From NCBI GenBank assembly GCA_954871525.1, contig OX940872.1, forward strand, positions 6,285,180 to 6,349,179: a DNA stretch of 64,000 bases, read 5' to 3'. This stretch comes from Parietaria judaica. Its lineage: Eukaryota; Streptophyta; Magnoliopsida; Rosales; Urticaceae. Positions 37,572 through 49,190 of the stretch are shown in pieces. The stretch's first letter is position 1. Every line of letters begins with the position of its first letter. The notes beneath the pieces are model-generated. The model saw nothing but the letters and a program-made list of their open reading frames with translations, did not search any database and was not told the origin of the DNA. Position numbers and translations under genes: made by a program.

Positions 37572-39650
37572 TTATATGCTCGTAAAATGTTTCTCTTCTT
37601 CGTCTGAATGGGAGCCGTAGTATACTCTGTTCCCCTCGGAGAGCTCCCCGTCTTCTTTTGACTTACTTGAAGACTCAACCTTATCCGAGCTATGTTCTTT
37701 ATACTCCGGATCATCACTTTTCTGTTGTAAAGTGACTCGCATGCCTAGATTTCTATCTTTGTTATTGCTCTCCAAATTAATTTGTTAATCAAGAAAGAAA
37801 AATAAGAGAAACAAAACACAAAATACACCGATAAACAAAACTAAAGAATAAAAATATGGTTTACACGTGTACATACAAATGTGTTTTTGCTTCGTTTCAA
37901 TTGCGGTAGAATTTTCACAACGAAATTGATCACGGTCTAACACAACTATATCCGAGTCAAAGTCGTCCCCCTCAGCATTGGTAGCCCTGCACGGTCTACC
38001 ACTGAGCTTGTGAATCCCATCTTCACCGGCCAATCCTATGTAATTGAGATACTCTGTGTTCTCATCTGGATTCACATTGTCATATCCCTTAACATTGTCG
38101 AGCTTGCCAATCCCATCTTCACCAGTCAGTCCTATGTATTTGAGATACTCCATGTTCCCGTCGGATCCACATTGTCATTTCCATCAACACTGTCGAGCTT
38201 GCCAATCCCGTCTTTACCAACCATTCCTATGTAATTTCATAGGGGTGTTCATGGGTTGGATAAGGCCGACCCGAGGTAAAACATGAACCCGAACCGATCT
38301 TATTGGGTTTGGAAAAAAACAACCCAGTCCGACCCAAATTTTTTTGAAGGCCCAATCCAACCCAACCCAGAGTTTTTTGGGCCCAATCCAACCCAACCCA
38401 AAAAAACTCTGGGTTTGGTTGGGTTAGGTCATTGGCCTGAACTAAAATTTAAAAAATATATAAAAATATTTTACCGAATAACACTTAAATTTCAATTGTC
38501 GATCAATAAACAGAAATTTTATATTATTGTCTGTAAACACCAAATTCAAAAATTAAACGTAATTATAGTCTTAAACATTAAATAACACAAGTACAGAAAT
38601 GTGGTCGTAATCATATACTAGAAACATGGTCATAGACATTAAATAATGACTAAACATATAAATGAGACTCTAGAAATACTTCTTTTTTTATTTGTTGTTT
38701 GCTTTTACTTACTTAAGCTACAAAAGTATATTTAAAAAAAATAATTAATTATTTGAAAAAAAAAATCTTGATTGGGTCAATTGGGCCGGTCCAACCCAAT
38801 GCATCTAGCCCAACCCCAACCCGACTATTTATTCGTGTTGAACCCAACCCAACCCAATAACTATTAGGTTAATTGGGTTGAGTTATATTGGGGTTGGTTC
38901 AATTGAGTTGGGCTAAATTGTTGGGTTGGATATTTTTTGCACACCCCTATAATTTCATATAAAACAAAAAGATTTTACAAAATGTATAATGACTGATCAA
39001 ACCAATACATACGATCAATAAGCAATGCTATTTGACTTAGAACTGGGGAGTCTCTTATAAAACCCCGTAACTAATTTATTTTCCACCAATTACTCACCGT
39101 AAGCGACCATCGAGATCAGCTATTTAGATATTCCAAGGTCTCTTTTGGATATAAATTGTCGGTTTCATCACCATGCAAACCACTTTCTACGTGATCACTG
39201 CTAGAAATACTTTTGCAATAAACAAGCTCTGAAACCCATTTACGTGGTTAGGATTTATGACTATTACGGTTGTATGTTAGAGAAAAAAATAGCTAAAAAA
39301 TACCTTGGTTTGTAACACATTTAGGCGTTATATTTCTTTTATAATTATTATTCAATCCCAATAAATAGAAATATGAAGAGTTTTCCCTTTTATTTTGTGA
39401 GATCTTTAATTGTTAATTTGCTCTTCAGGAAGTTGGACGTTTTTTTTCAAACCTTTTTATTCATTCTTTCTTCTTCTTCTTACTTACTTACCTACTTACT
39501 TACTTTACTTTGGCGCTTCTTTCAACATTCGTGTTCCCAACTTCCTCTCTTCGGAAGTTGAATTTGTTCTCTTCTCAGTCTTCCCCCAACACCAAACATA
39601 CTTTCGTTCTTAAAGCTCAATGTCAACACGCTTGTTTCTAGTCGTTGCTC
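37572..39650 (-). pseudogene. right arm: unrecognised acidic-repeat gene, disrupted by a hAT MITE
   Basis: Read on the minus strand, a segment encoding ELVYCKSISSSDHVESGLHG and ending TLEYLNS lies at about 39230-39120. Then come three repeat units (38234-37990) of the form YIGLTGEDGIGKLDNVKGYD plus NVNPDENTEYLN, and a tail SGRPCRATNAEGDDFDSDIV. After a possible intron a last exon (37775-37572) reads ESNNKDRNLGMRVTLQQKSD and ends in an acidic, serine-rich stretch HSDEEEKHFTSI. This arm is better preserved than the left one, but the first repeat unit is frameshifted and the hAT element at 38240-38949 separates the upstream segments from the repeats. Splice sites are uncertain and I recognise no domain. 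Confidence 0.5.
38240..38949. mobile_element. hAT-type MITE with perfect 8-bp TSD
   Basis: The left end TAGGGGTGTTCATGGGTTGG pairs with the right end, which finishes TTTTTTGCACACCCCTA. TAATTTCA is duplicated exactly at 38232-38239 and 38950-38957. Subterminal regions are full of GGGTTGG and CCAACCC words. It is 710 bp, non-coding, and related in its ends to the element at 1793. Confidence 0.92.
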
Positions 39651-41289
39651 AATGTCACCGGCTCATAAAATTAATTAAAAGTTATATTAAAATAAAATTA
39701 TATATAAACTTTCAATAAGATTATTTCTATGCCGTTGGATATGAGAATATGAACATAGGTTATAAAAAAGAAGACTAAAATATTCTTTTAATGTAACTAC
39801 TGAAAGTATATATCCTTGTAATAATGAAATGTAATAATACTATTCTTATACAAGTAAGAACAAACTAATGGAAAACTAAGGGCATCTCCAACGCTTATAC
39901 TATTTCAATGTTAAAATTATATTTTTTTACTGTAACTTTAACACCAAATATCTTATCATCTCCAACCACGTCACTAAATTTCACACTAAAAAAATATTCT
40001 ATATTATTATATTATGAAATCAAAGATTCTCTTTATTATTTAATTTAGAGATAATTGCGGCATAAAGAATCTATTGTGTCGGCAACATATAATATGCGGT
40101 GTCAGTGATATTTTCAGCAGTCCCGACAGTGTCAGATTTACTCGGTGGTATCGGCGACACACTCAACATTTTTTATGGTTTCGGTGACGTATACTTGGAG
40201 GTATTAGTGACGCACTCTACGTTCTCAACGGTGTCGACGGCGTATATTAGACAATATTTTTGAAAATGTTAAAAATCTTAACAAACTAGCTAGTATTATT
40301 AAATACTTATGCCATTATAAATTTATTAAGAAATATTTATTAAGTACATTTATCAAAACTTATAAAATAAAATAAAAAATTAATTTTTTTGCCGTTGTCT
40401 ACAGCACTGCCCTAAATATAGTGCATTACTTTAGAAACACTATAATTTATACCATAAGTGGTGTGCCGTTGCGTTGGAGAAGATTTTTGCAAAATCCTAC
40501 ATGATAATAACACTTTAGTGCTACGTACGTATGTGCTCTAAGAAGCACGAAATCTTCCGATTAACATGCTCTAATGCCAAGTTTAAAGTTTGTATGTAAA
40601 AAATGACATAATATCGAGAAGAATAGAAGAAATCGATAAAGGGAGTTGAATTGAATGGAATAAAAAAGGTAAACTATAACACCCCAAGGAAGGTGATTCC
40701 CAAGGTAGGGCTTCCAAGACTCCATGTTGACATTCTGCACTCTTTTGTTTCCAAGATTCCTCTCACTTTGTTTATCTCTCTCTCAAAATGCCCAATAAAT
40801 TGACCATTCTTTTTTAATTTTTCAATATACGTGTAATTAACTTGTGTTGTGAGATTTGATCATATCTAGGATTTAACTTACTGAATTCTTTTGTACATTA
40901 TCAAGTACATATTATCTTCCAAAAAATAGTACACATTATATAACAAGTACGTTAGACTAAAACTTTGAGTTTTTCGATTTATTATAGACTTATTGAGTGT
41001 TATTAGAAATTGGTGAGTGCCCGTAAAAAAATCACACGAATAGTTGTATTTTTATTATTATTACGAAGGTTTGCATATATTTGTCAAAATGGGAAAACTG
41101 AGACACCGACAAATGCTTCAAAGAACTTTATAAATGACCTAGTATATATCAACAATAAAAAATTGAGGATACTTTATATCATGATATATGGTGTTGATGC
41201 CGAAAATGGATCAAACTCTATATAGCAGCCCAAGTCTGACTATCGGGTCAGGCCCATCGCCGTTTGATAACTTCATGGGCTAGAGGCTT
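39651..41289. other. intergenic, no gene recognised
   Basis: AT-rich. A stretch at 40075-40255 repeats GGTGTCGGCGACG-like words irregularly (GTGTCAGTGA, GGTATCGGCGAC, GGTTTCGGTGACG, GGTGTCGACGGCG), possibly the remnant of a short-period repeat. No exon was supported. Confidence 0.45.
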
Positions 41290-41840
41290 GATTCATTGTT
41301 CTTGTGGAGTCTGGCGGATCAGATCCTCTGTTAACCGGCGAACTAGAGTCGGGTCTTCTGACCCGTTACCGCAGAGTCTCGGGACCTACGCCTAGGCGAT
41401 CAGGTCGGATTCGAGATATGGATCGTCGATTACTAAGAACCAGAACCTCCGTAGGGAAGGTCGACAATCGTACGGGCTTGGTTTCTTAAATTGGGTAGAT
41501 TAGACCCTTCGTTAACCGTTGGATCAGACTCGTGTCCTCTGACTTGTTACCAAAAAGTTCATGTACATTTGTCTTCGCGGTCGGATATGACTCGGGATAT
41601 AGATTGGTGACCGCTGATAACCGAAACCTCCGTAGGGCAAGTTAATGATTGCTCGAGGCGTGGATTCTGAAAGTGGGTATATCGAACACTCCACTAAACA
41701 CAAGACGAAAACAGGTCCTCTGACTCGTTACCACAGAGTCCATGTCCCTACACCTTGGCGCTCAAACAAAACTCGGGATATACATTGGCGATCACTAAGA
41801 ACGATAACCTCTGTAAGACAGGTCGATGCTTGAATCTTGA
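41290..41840. repeat. three diverged ~180-bp tandem repeats
   Basis: Units start near 41322, 41507 and 41683. Each contains, in order, a TCTGACCCGTTACC-like word, AGAGTC(C)ATG or a variant, a CGGGATAT-like word, a GATTACTAAGAACC-like word and AACCTCCGTAGGG. Unit lengths are about 176-185 bp. The repeats are more GC-rich than the flanks and have no shared open frame. Confidence 0.75.
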
Positions 41841-42891
41841 GTCTTCGGTGTTTAGGGGAGCCAAGGGGTAATGATATATGATTCCGCACCTTGTCACATA
41901 TAGCGAAACGGTTTACATACCCGTTTTACCAAGATTAAGTCATCACGTAGTTCAAAGTTGGCGTTGAGGGAATCATACATGAGCTTGCTTGGGCAAGCCA
42001 AGAGTTGATAGCAAAGACGGGGGTCGATCAACGCTCGTACCTTCCTTTGGGGAGTTAGGGATTCCTCTTACGTCTTCTCTAGGTAGCTCATCCACTCCGA
42101 CCTTTGTCAGGTATTTAAACAAATATATGTATCTATATGTATATATGAAGCTCCTATTTATATGAGGGTCCTGGGACTCAACGGCAGTTAATAGTTGCGC
42201 AAAATGGTCCACACATGCCTTTAGAGTGTGTTTTTTCCCTCGGAGGCGCGTTTTTCAATCCCAAGGGCGCGCTCGGTATTTTATTTTAAAAATAAATACA
42301 ATTATTTATTCTCTAAATTTCGGGCCTCTAGTTTTTGGAATATAGGTCTCTGAGAAACATTTTTGGGCCGAAAATGATATTTATTAATTAAAAAAAATCT
42401 ATAACATATGGTAATACTATGATATATCAAAATAAAATTATATTATTAATCAATATTACTTTGTAGAATAGATATTAAAGTGTAATATATATTTAATGTA
42501 TTATAAACAATATTACTTTATATAATACATCTTGGTAATCGGTTTACTCGTAAAAATACTTGATCGTAAAATTATTGATAAACTCATTACCTATAAAAAT
42601 ATTATAAAAAAAAAAAAAAAACTACTCACTAAACTTGTTATCTACCGATATATTTTGAAAAATTAGAACATCCATATTTCCTTGGGATATCTGGTTTTCA
42701 AACCTTGAATAGACAATGGTGTCACTCCATTAAGATTCCTTGAAATGGAGTTAATACTTATATAGTACTTATATTAAATTTTTCTCTGTGTACTATCCGA
42801 GAAAAGTTGTTTTCAGTTTCATCACTATTTGTAATTGATATACCATTCAATTCACACAAATATAACAACGTATTATATATGTTATATATAT
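41841..42891. other. intergenic, possible decayed retroelement
   Basis: 41860-42280 is GC-richer than its surroundings and directly follows the tandem repeats, so it may belong to the same element. No terminal repeats, primer site or coding domain were found. The rest is AT-rich. Confidence 0.35.
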
Positions 42892-42900
42892 ATTTATAAA

Positions 42901-43275
42901 GGGTAATTTGCGGCATAAATGACCATAGTTTGCAAATGTCCTCGGGTATAATGCCAATGCCAAAAAATGCGGTAAAAATAGCCAATGTTTCTTAATCACT
43001 AGATTCTCATATTTCCATCCACAAAATTGGATGTCTATCAACTCTGTGCCACCCGGACAAGTGATTTTGCACGGAGTTCTCAGATTTATTTTGTGGACAG
43101 ATGGCACAGAATTGACGGAAAGGTGGCACGGAGTTGACGGACATCCAATTTTGTGGATGGAAATTTGAGAATCTTGTGATTAAGAAACATTAGCTATTTT
43201 TACCGCAATTTTTTGGCATTGGCATTATACCCGAGGACATTTGCAAACTATGGCTATTTATGCCGCAAATTACCC
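42901..43275. mobile_element. Mutator-type foldback MITE with perfect 9-bp TSD
   Basis: The element starts GGGTAATTTGCGGCATAAAT and ends ATTTATGCCGCAAATTACCC, exact complements over these 20 bases. The inverted homology extends to near the centre. ATTTATAAA flanks both sides (42892-42900 and 43276-43284). It is 375 bp and non-coding; overlapping frames on the minus strand are by-products of the hairpin. Confidence 0.95.
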
Positions 43276-43499
43276 ATTTATAAATAATGTGTAGAGGAAC
43301 TTATATGCACACTACATTTTACTTTTAGGACCGTATGCCGAGAAAAGGAATATCACACTCTTGAAACCAGCTTTTTGTCCCTCCAATATGGATAACTAGC
43401 TATATGCAAACATGTATTCCTTTATACATAATATGCATGTATTATATATATATATATATATTATAGATAATTGATGTAAAAATATTTAAATTGTAGTCT

Positions 43500-43857
43500 A
43501 CTGGAGAGGAGGGTGCCCAAATTCTTTTTGTAGTGGGAGAATTCCCCGAGTAAAAAAAAAGTGTGCGACCATGCATGTCTCTTCCGCGTTATGTCTCTTC
43601 CGTTAATGTTCCGCCACATTTCAACCCCTCCTTTATTTTGCAATTTACTTTTTGACCACATGTATCTTATAGAGGTGAAGCAAAAACTAATTAAAATGTC
43701 TAGTCAAAGAGACGGAAATTCGACGAAATTATATAATCGCACACTTTTATTTCATATGATTACTTTGCCCACAACTAAAACAACTTGGGTATTGTCCTCC
43801 TTAATTAACTACAACTTGAGTACTCTTACCTCAATTATTCCTATATTTTAATATAAT
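43500..43857. mobile_element. foldback-family element related to 7.56 kb
   Basis: Its right end, read in reverse, begins GGAATAATTGAGGTAAGAGT and shares ordered blocks with 7559-7770. Near the left part GGTCGCACACTTTTTTTTTA on the complement mirrors AAAGTGTGCGA in the other arm, so it is an imperfect hairpin. No clear TSD was seen. Confidence 0.5.
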
Positions 43858-44679
43858 TTTAAAAGTTGGACTATATATAAAGGAGTAAAGTGAAAAAAAA
43901 AAAAAAAAAACCTACTCGGGTGTCAATAGGCATCTGAGTAGAGACTAAGGCTAAGGATATTTATATGCTCAATATATTTAATTTGTAGAAGAACGTGATG
44001 TCACATATATAGTTATATGTGATTTTAAACCACTAATACTTGTTTATATGCTTTTGTTATCTCCCACTACTATTTTAATATCGTTCCATGTGGACCATGA
44101 AGAATATCCTTAGCTATAGGCCCATTCAAAAAAAAAAAAATATTCCCGCTAATTATCACGGACTTGGGGATACCCGGTTTTGGTAATATTGCTGATTCGA
44201 TCGTTCCACAGAAGTGTGTCCATTTTTTGATATTTTTTTATTTTTTTAATCAAGAAAGCGCTATATTTTTATTAAGAAAAAAATTATTCACATTAATCTA
44301 CCCATGATCTTCAATATTCTTCCAAAATCTCATCTATGATATTTAATTTTATTAAAACATCTATCGGTATAGAAGAGCCGCTCTTCGTACACTCATAAAT
44401 TAGACTTGCCGGTAGATTGCGGTAAAAGACCTCCAAAATATTTGGTTATAATATAGGCTAGAGGATTTTCTCTATAATTCGTTATATTGACCGACCTCCA
44501 TTGTTTATACTAGGTACATACATATAAGCCAACTATCATATTCTCTACAATATTATATTTAGCAGGTCTTAATTTATACCATATGCGAGGTAGCATGATA
44601 TATCATATATATATTTAACTAAAAAGGTAGATGTATTAGAATAATAGTAATTATTGTTGATGTTACTATAAAAATAACA

Positions 44680-44680
<1 letters not shown>
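43858..44680. other. intergenic, nothing recognised
   Basis: AT-rich DNA with a poly-A run near 43890-43908 and no supported feature. Confidence 0.5.

Positions 44681-44682
<2 letters not shown>

Positions 44683-44772
<90 letters not shown>
44683..44772. repeat. (GA)45 microsatellite
   Basis: About 90 bp of uninterrupted GA. It lies some 300 bp upstream of the presumed MIR171 primary-transcript start. Plant GAGA-binding BPC proteins recognise such tracts, so a regulatory role is possible but unproven. Confidence 0.95.
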
Positions 44773-44776
<4 letters not shown>

Positions 44777-44964
44777 ATCAAAAGGAGTAGTTTGGGGTTT
44801 GTGGTGGAGAATATTTCAGTTGCATGCGCAAGAGAGAAGTGAGAGTAAGCCATTTGAATTGAATTTCAATTGAGTGCAAACTAAGCATGAGAAACCCTAA
44901 AGTAGGTGTCTCCCTCCATTGACATCATTCCACTCACCTTCTTCACCTTCCCATCCCGAGGCAA

Positions 44965-45195
44965 AATTCGCATATATACACGCACATATTCCCTGCCATT
45001 CACCACCGAGCTTCCACATTCTTCTTCACAACTACTCTCTCTCTCTCTCTCTCTGCCCTAATATGTGTGTTGTTTAGGTCATATGTTTGTAGTTCCTTTT
45101 AAAGGACAGCGACCCTCAAACCATTGCACAACCACACACACCCTTCACATTCCATCTCCATATTGCTGAGCTGTTTTGGACCATGCCTCTTATCG
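44965..45195 (+). ncRNA. putative 5' exon of the MIR171 primary transcript
   Basis: A TATA-like CATATATACAC (about 44970) is followed by a leader-like region with a CT run (about 45030-45051), purine-poor sequence and no long frame. At 45195 there is a strong donor, ATCG|GTACGTATG. It is the nearest promoter-like sequence upstream of the two MIR171 hairpins. The link to them is inferred. Confidence 0.4.
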
Positions 45196-46141
45196 GTACG
45201 TATGCCCTTTTTGATTTGATTGATCATCTAAGTTCTTGTTCATATCACCTACATAAAAATTGCAAAACAGTTTATAGTTGGTCTAATTTACTATGTCTAA
45301 GTCAACATGTACCCTAGGGTTTTTCTTTGTTGACCCTTAAAGATCATTTAAGATCACACTTATTATATATAAATAGCCGGCCCTTATTATTCATATGCAT
45401 AAAGTATTTGTCCACATATGTGTAGAGAATCTTTTAACTAGGATTACCAATTTGAATATGCATAATTTTAATAGATATTGGTCTCCATCAATTGAAAGTC
45501 TTTTACCATTTTCTAGACCAATATATATTAACTATGTGTATTGTATGAATATATATATTAAATATATAAACGTGTACACATGATATATGGATGTGTACGT
45601 GTATTATAAACAACTAACTTTGTAGTATCCACAAATATTTGATGATTTGAAGATCCCACCCACCATAACAACTAGAAAAAGATGATGCTCTTCACCTTCT
45701 TCTCCTGCTCCACCAAGTCAATTAGACACACCTTTTTCCCACATTTATTTGCCTAAAATTTAACTCATTATTCCCTTTTGGTCCATTCCTAATTGGCTCC
45801 ACAATTTTCTCATTTTATTTTATAATTATATTATATCTTTTCTCTTTTTGTTAGGTAAGTGGTATACCAACCTATAACTATAAGCTTACTTGAAAACTAG
45901 AAGGACCCCATGACTTCAAACCCTATCATTATTATTTGAAACCTTTACAAGAGAACTTCGATCCTTCTCTTGAATGGTGTACGCATAAGGTGAGAGGTAA
46001 ATTTTTATTAATTTAATACTTTTTTTCCTTTATTGCTTCTCCCATGATCTCTTTCTATCTGTATCTATATTCTTTACACATATATTTATATATATACACA
46101 CGCGATAGGGATCGGGTTTGGTGGATAGTTGAGAAGCAGAA

Positions 46142-46245
46142 GAAAGCGATGTTGGTGAGGTTCAATCCAAAGACGGGTTTACACAAAAGCAAGAGAGGAT
46201 TGTAAAAGTACGTTCTTTAGATTGAGCCGCGCCAATATCACTTTC
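46142..46245 (+). ncRNA. MIR171: MIR171 precursor hairpin, first copy
   Basis: The 3' arm (46222-46242) reads TTGAGCCGCGCCAATATCAC plus T, the canonical miR171 sequence, which guides cleavage of SCL6/HAM-type GRAS mRNAs. The 5' arm at 46148-46168 (GATGTTGGTGAGGTTCAATC) pairs with it, with a few G-U pairs and single mismatches. Pairing continues outward (GAAAGC with CACTTTC, one mismatch) and inward to a TTTACA-TGTAAA stem. Arm arrangement and the roughly 54-nt loop fit the family. Confidence 0.93.
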
Positions 46246-47319
46246 TATATTCAGCGTTCCTTGTTTCTCATCTTCTTTGTAAAAGCATCATATTATAACT
46301 CATTTTGCTTATATCTTACGTGTCTATATGAATCATGTTATGTGTAATTGTAACATGATTTATCGTTTAAGACTATGACTTTGTGGGTAAAGTTCATGTC
46401 TTTCACGATAGAATTTGATCTAGTGAAGGGTTTCTTAGCTGTACATTTTAGATCACTTTTCATCGCTAGGTCTCTCTCTCTCATACAAGAAAATTCTTTG
46501 ATAAGATCTAAACATGACCAAGTGATATACATGAAATGATCTATATATATTCTTATAATATGAATATGTAATAAATACTACGCCTAAGTAGGTGTGCTTT
46601 CAAGTCTAATAATGAAGAGTTGTTGTTAAACATTTTAGGAAACAAGGTCAAATGTCAAAGATCATCGAAGCTATATTGGAAAAAAATATCCCACAGTTAG
46701 AGGGATTTGCACTGCAACATTAATTTAGCAATACGTTAAGATATTAGGAATAATTAATAACCTCTCATTTTTAGCCAAACATTATGATTTCTTTCCCTTT
46801 ATTATATATAATTCATATTGTTCATGCGTAAGATTTTCCTTTCCTTGTTTTCATTCTCTTGTCCCTTTGTCGGATCATTTTGTTCCTATTAATTACTAGG
46901 GTTAATATTACTTTTGACATTACTTCCGTAACTCGCGGAGCATTGTCCACTCTTATAAACCAACTTATATTTAACAAAAAAGATTTGTTTCTTATCATAC
47001 GCTATATAATAATTCCAACTGTCAAATCATGTTCATATTGTATCATACCCCAAGACAATTAAACAAAATCATCACCTAAAGTAATAATTTTTTCTATTTA
47101 TTTTCTTCAAGTAACTCTCTTTCCCTAGTTATTATTTTTACATATCCTTTAATTTAATCAATATATATATATATATATATATATAGTTGATCATGAGACA
47201 CTTATCAAACTATTTCTCCCCTTTAATATATCTCCTTCTCGTGTTCTTTCTTTTGTGACTAAATATTTACGTGGAAATGATTATCTCTATGCTGGGTATT
47301 TTGGGAACTGAACTGAAAT

Positions 47320-47415
47320 GAAGCGATGTTGGTGCGGTTCAATCCAAAGACGAATTTTACGCAGCGATTAAGTCGTAAAATACTCTTGAGATTGAGCCGT
47401 GCCAATATCACTTTC
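47320..47415 (+). ncRNA. MIR171: MIR171 precursor hairpin, second copy
   Basis: The 3' arm (47392-47412) reads TTGAGCCGTGCCAATATCAC plus T, the miR171b/c-type variant with U where the first copy has C. The 5' arm (47325-47345) reads GATGTTGGTGCGGTTCAATC plus C. A TTTTACG-CGTAAAA stem lies inside the loop. The flanks (AAGCGATGTTGGTG on the 5' arm, AATATCACTTTC on the 3' arm) match the first copy, so the two hairpins are paralogues, 1,170-1,178 bp apart on the same strand. Confidence 0.93.
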
Positions 47416-48300
47416 GTTTTTTTTTTCTTTTTTCAATTACTCCCTTCCTATTGTCTTGACATCATGCTCTTTCTTATATATATAATAATAGTCTCAGCAA
47501 TTTTGATCCGTATGATAGTATATACTATATATAGTCCTACATTTATTTTCTCATCATCCTACACTTTCTGTTTTCTTTTCTTCATTTAATAACAAATATG
47601 AGCTAACTTTTTCTCTTAGCTATACGATCGTATAAATTATGATCATACTTTATTTTTATACTAGGAGAATGATCGTCTTTTTTATTTTTCAATCATAATT
47701 TGGATCCATGTCTAATTTAAAGGTTTGTATGTATGTGTCGTTAGTCTAGTCTCTACAACATATATACGCACACTAAACTTTAATCTTATGTATAGTGTTG
47801 GCATTTGTAAAGGTAAATCTCTATTGTGTCGATTATATACATGTTTTCACTCTCTTAAATGAAAATACTTAGATGTTAAGAGTTTTTCTCAACTCGGTAT
47901 TGTATTCTTCAGCATGCACAACGTAATATTTTTTTTTATTAAAGATAGTGATTTACTTTTCAAATAACATGCTGTTGGTACCACAATAATGTTTTAGGAT
48001 TCATCCATGCATGCAGGATCATTCATCCACAATGGTACCACAATTGCGCAATTTACATCCATGTGTGAATTAGATTGAATACCTCGGTGGCCTAACATTT
48101 GACTATGCAGGATCTTTTATATTATATGCTCATTTATGTTATATCTTATGAATTTACATATTTATTTGGTCATTATTTTTGTTATTCTCTCATGCTACGT
48201 ATAAGCTATTTTAGGCTATTTACTATATACATTTTTCATATATAATACATGCTCATCAGTGAAAGGGTTTTTAGTTGATGATTAAATAAAAATTTAAACT
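47416..48300. other. downstream of MIR171 pair, no feature
   Basis: AT-rich. It could hold the end of the miRNA primary transcript. No coding exon is supported. Confidence 0.45.
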
Positions 48301-48800
48301 TCTGCTTGAGAAAGTCGAGTGTTATCTCGCAAAGACGTGTTCTTCGTGTTCTTTATAGTCCGGTCTACATCAGAGATCCGTAAGAATAAATTTCTATTTC
48401 TTGTGTTGTAATCTCTTTTTGTTTCTTTAAGGTGCTTGATATTTAACATGTGGTTTCCGAGCGTTTTTATGTAATTGTCTCGGAAGATGAAATACGATAT
48501 ATGTTGTTGTATTGCGCAACAAGATTCGTGCTACCGAAGGAAATTGAGAGAATTGTCCTATTCTTCTCAAATATAACTCTTAACCAAGGTAATATGAAGA
48601 CCGATGCAAGGTAATCAAGGTAATATGAAATACACTAATTGGGGTTTTACCCAATTAGTGTATTGTAAACTTGGCTACCGTTTCTCCTTTTTAAAGCGTG
48701 AATCAGAGAAACAGAGAGTATGTGTGAATTGTGATTATAGCAAAGAAGATTTTCAACCGAGAATTAGGCGCACCGAGAGCGAGCCATTATAATTGTACAT
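48300..48800 (+). mobile_element. possible decayed Copia LTR and primer-site remnant
   Basis: A leader-like stretch ends TATTTAACA at about 48449, and TGGTTTCCGAGC follows (48451-48462), two changes from the Copia primer site TGGTATCAGAGC. The downstream sequence has no readable gag. A matching second LTR was not found, so this is tentative. Confidence 0.3.
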
Positions 48801-49050
48801 GGCATATCATATTTAGTGTTCTATCAATTTCAAATTCTGATTTTGTGATTATGATTTAATCCTAACAAGGGTTAGATCAAATACCTATCTCCCTTTGAAA
48901 CTGTATTGATCCCATAAGATTCAAAACTAAGAACACAACCAAACTATATAATAATAAGCTCCACATATATTGCTATGACGAAACACAGTACCAAATATGT
49001 TTAGCACGTACGAGTAGTTATGTCTATTTTTGTACTTATTATATAAAAGA

Positions 49051-49083
<33 letters not shown>

Positions 49084-49190
49084 GATGTACAAGTAACCTC
49101 TTTTAGAGACAAAATTACAATATTTATTAAATAAATAAATTATGAGTTTGACTGAGTTGTACTTGTGTTCCCATTATATAATATATATAA

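Noticed and set aside
44682..44873. Open frame of alternating Arg-Glu residues
   Set aside because: It is only the translation of the (GA)n microsatellite.
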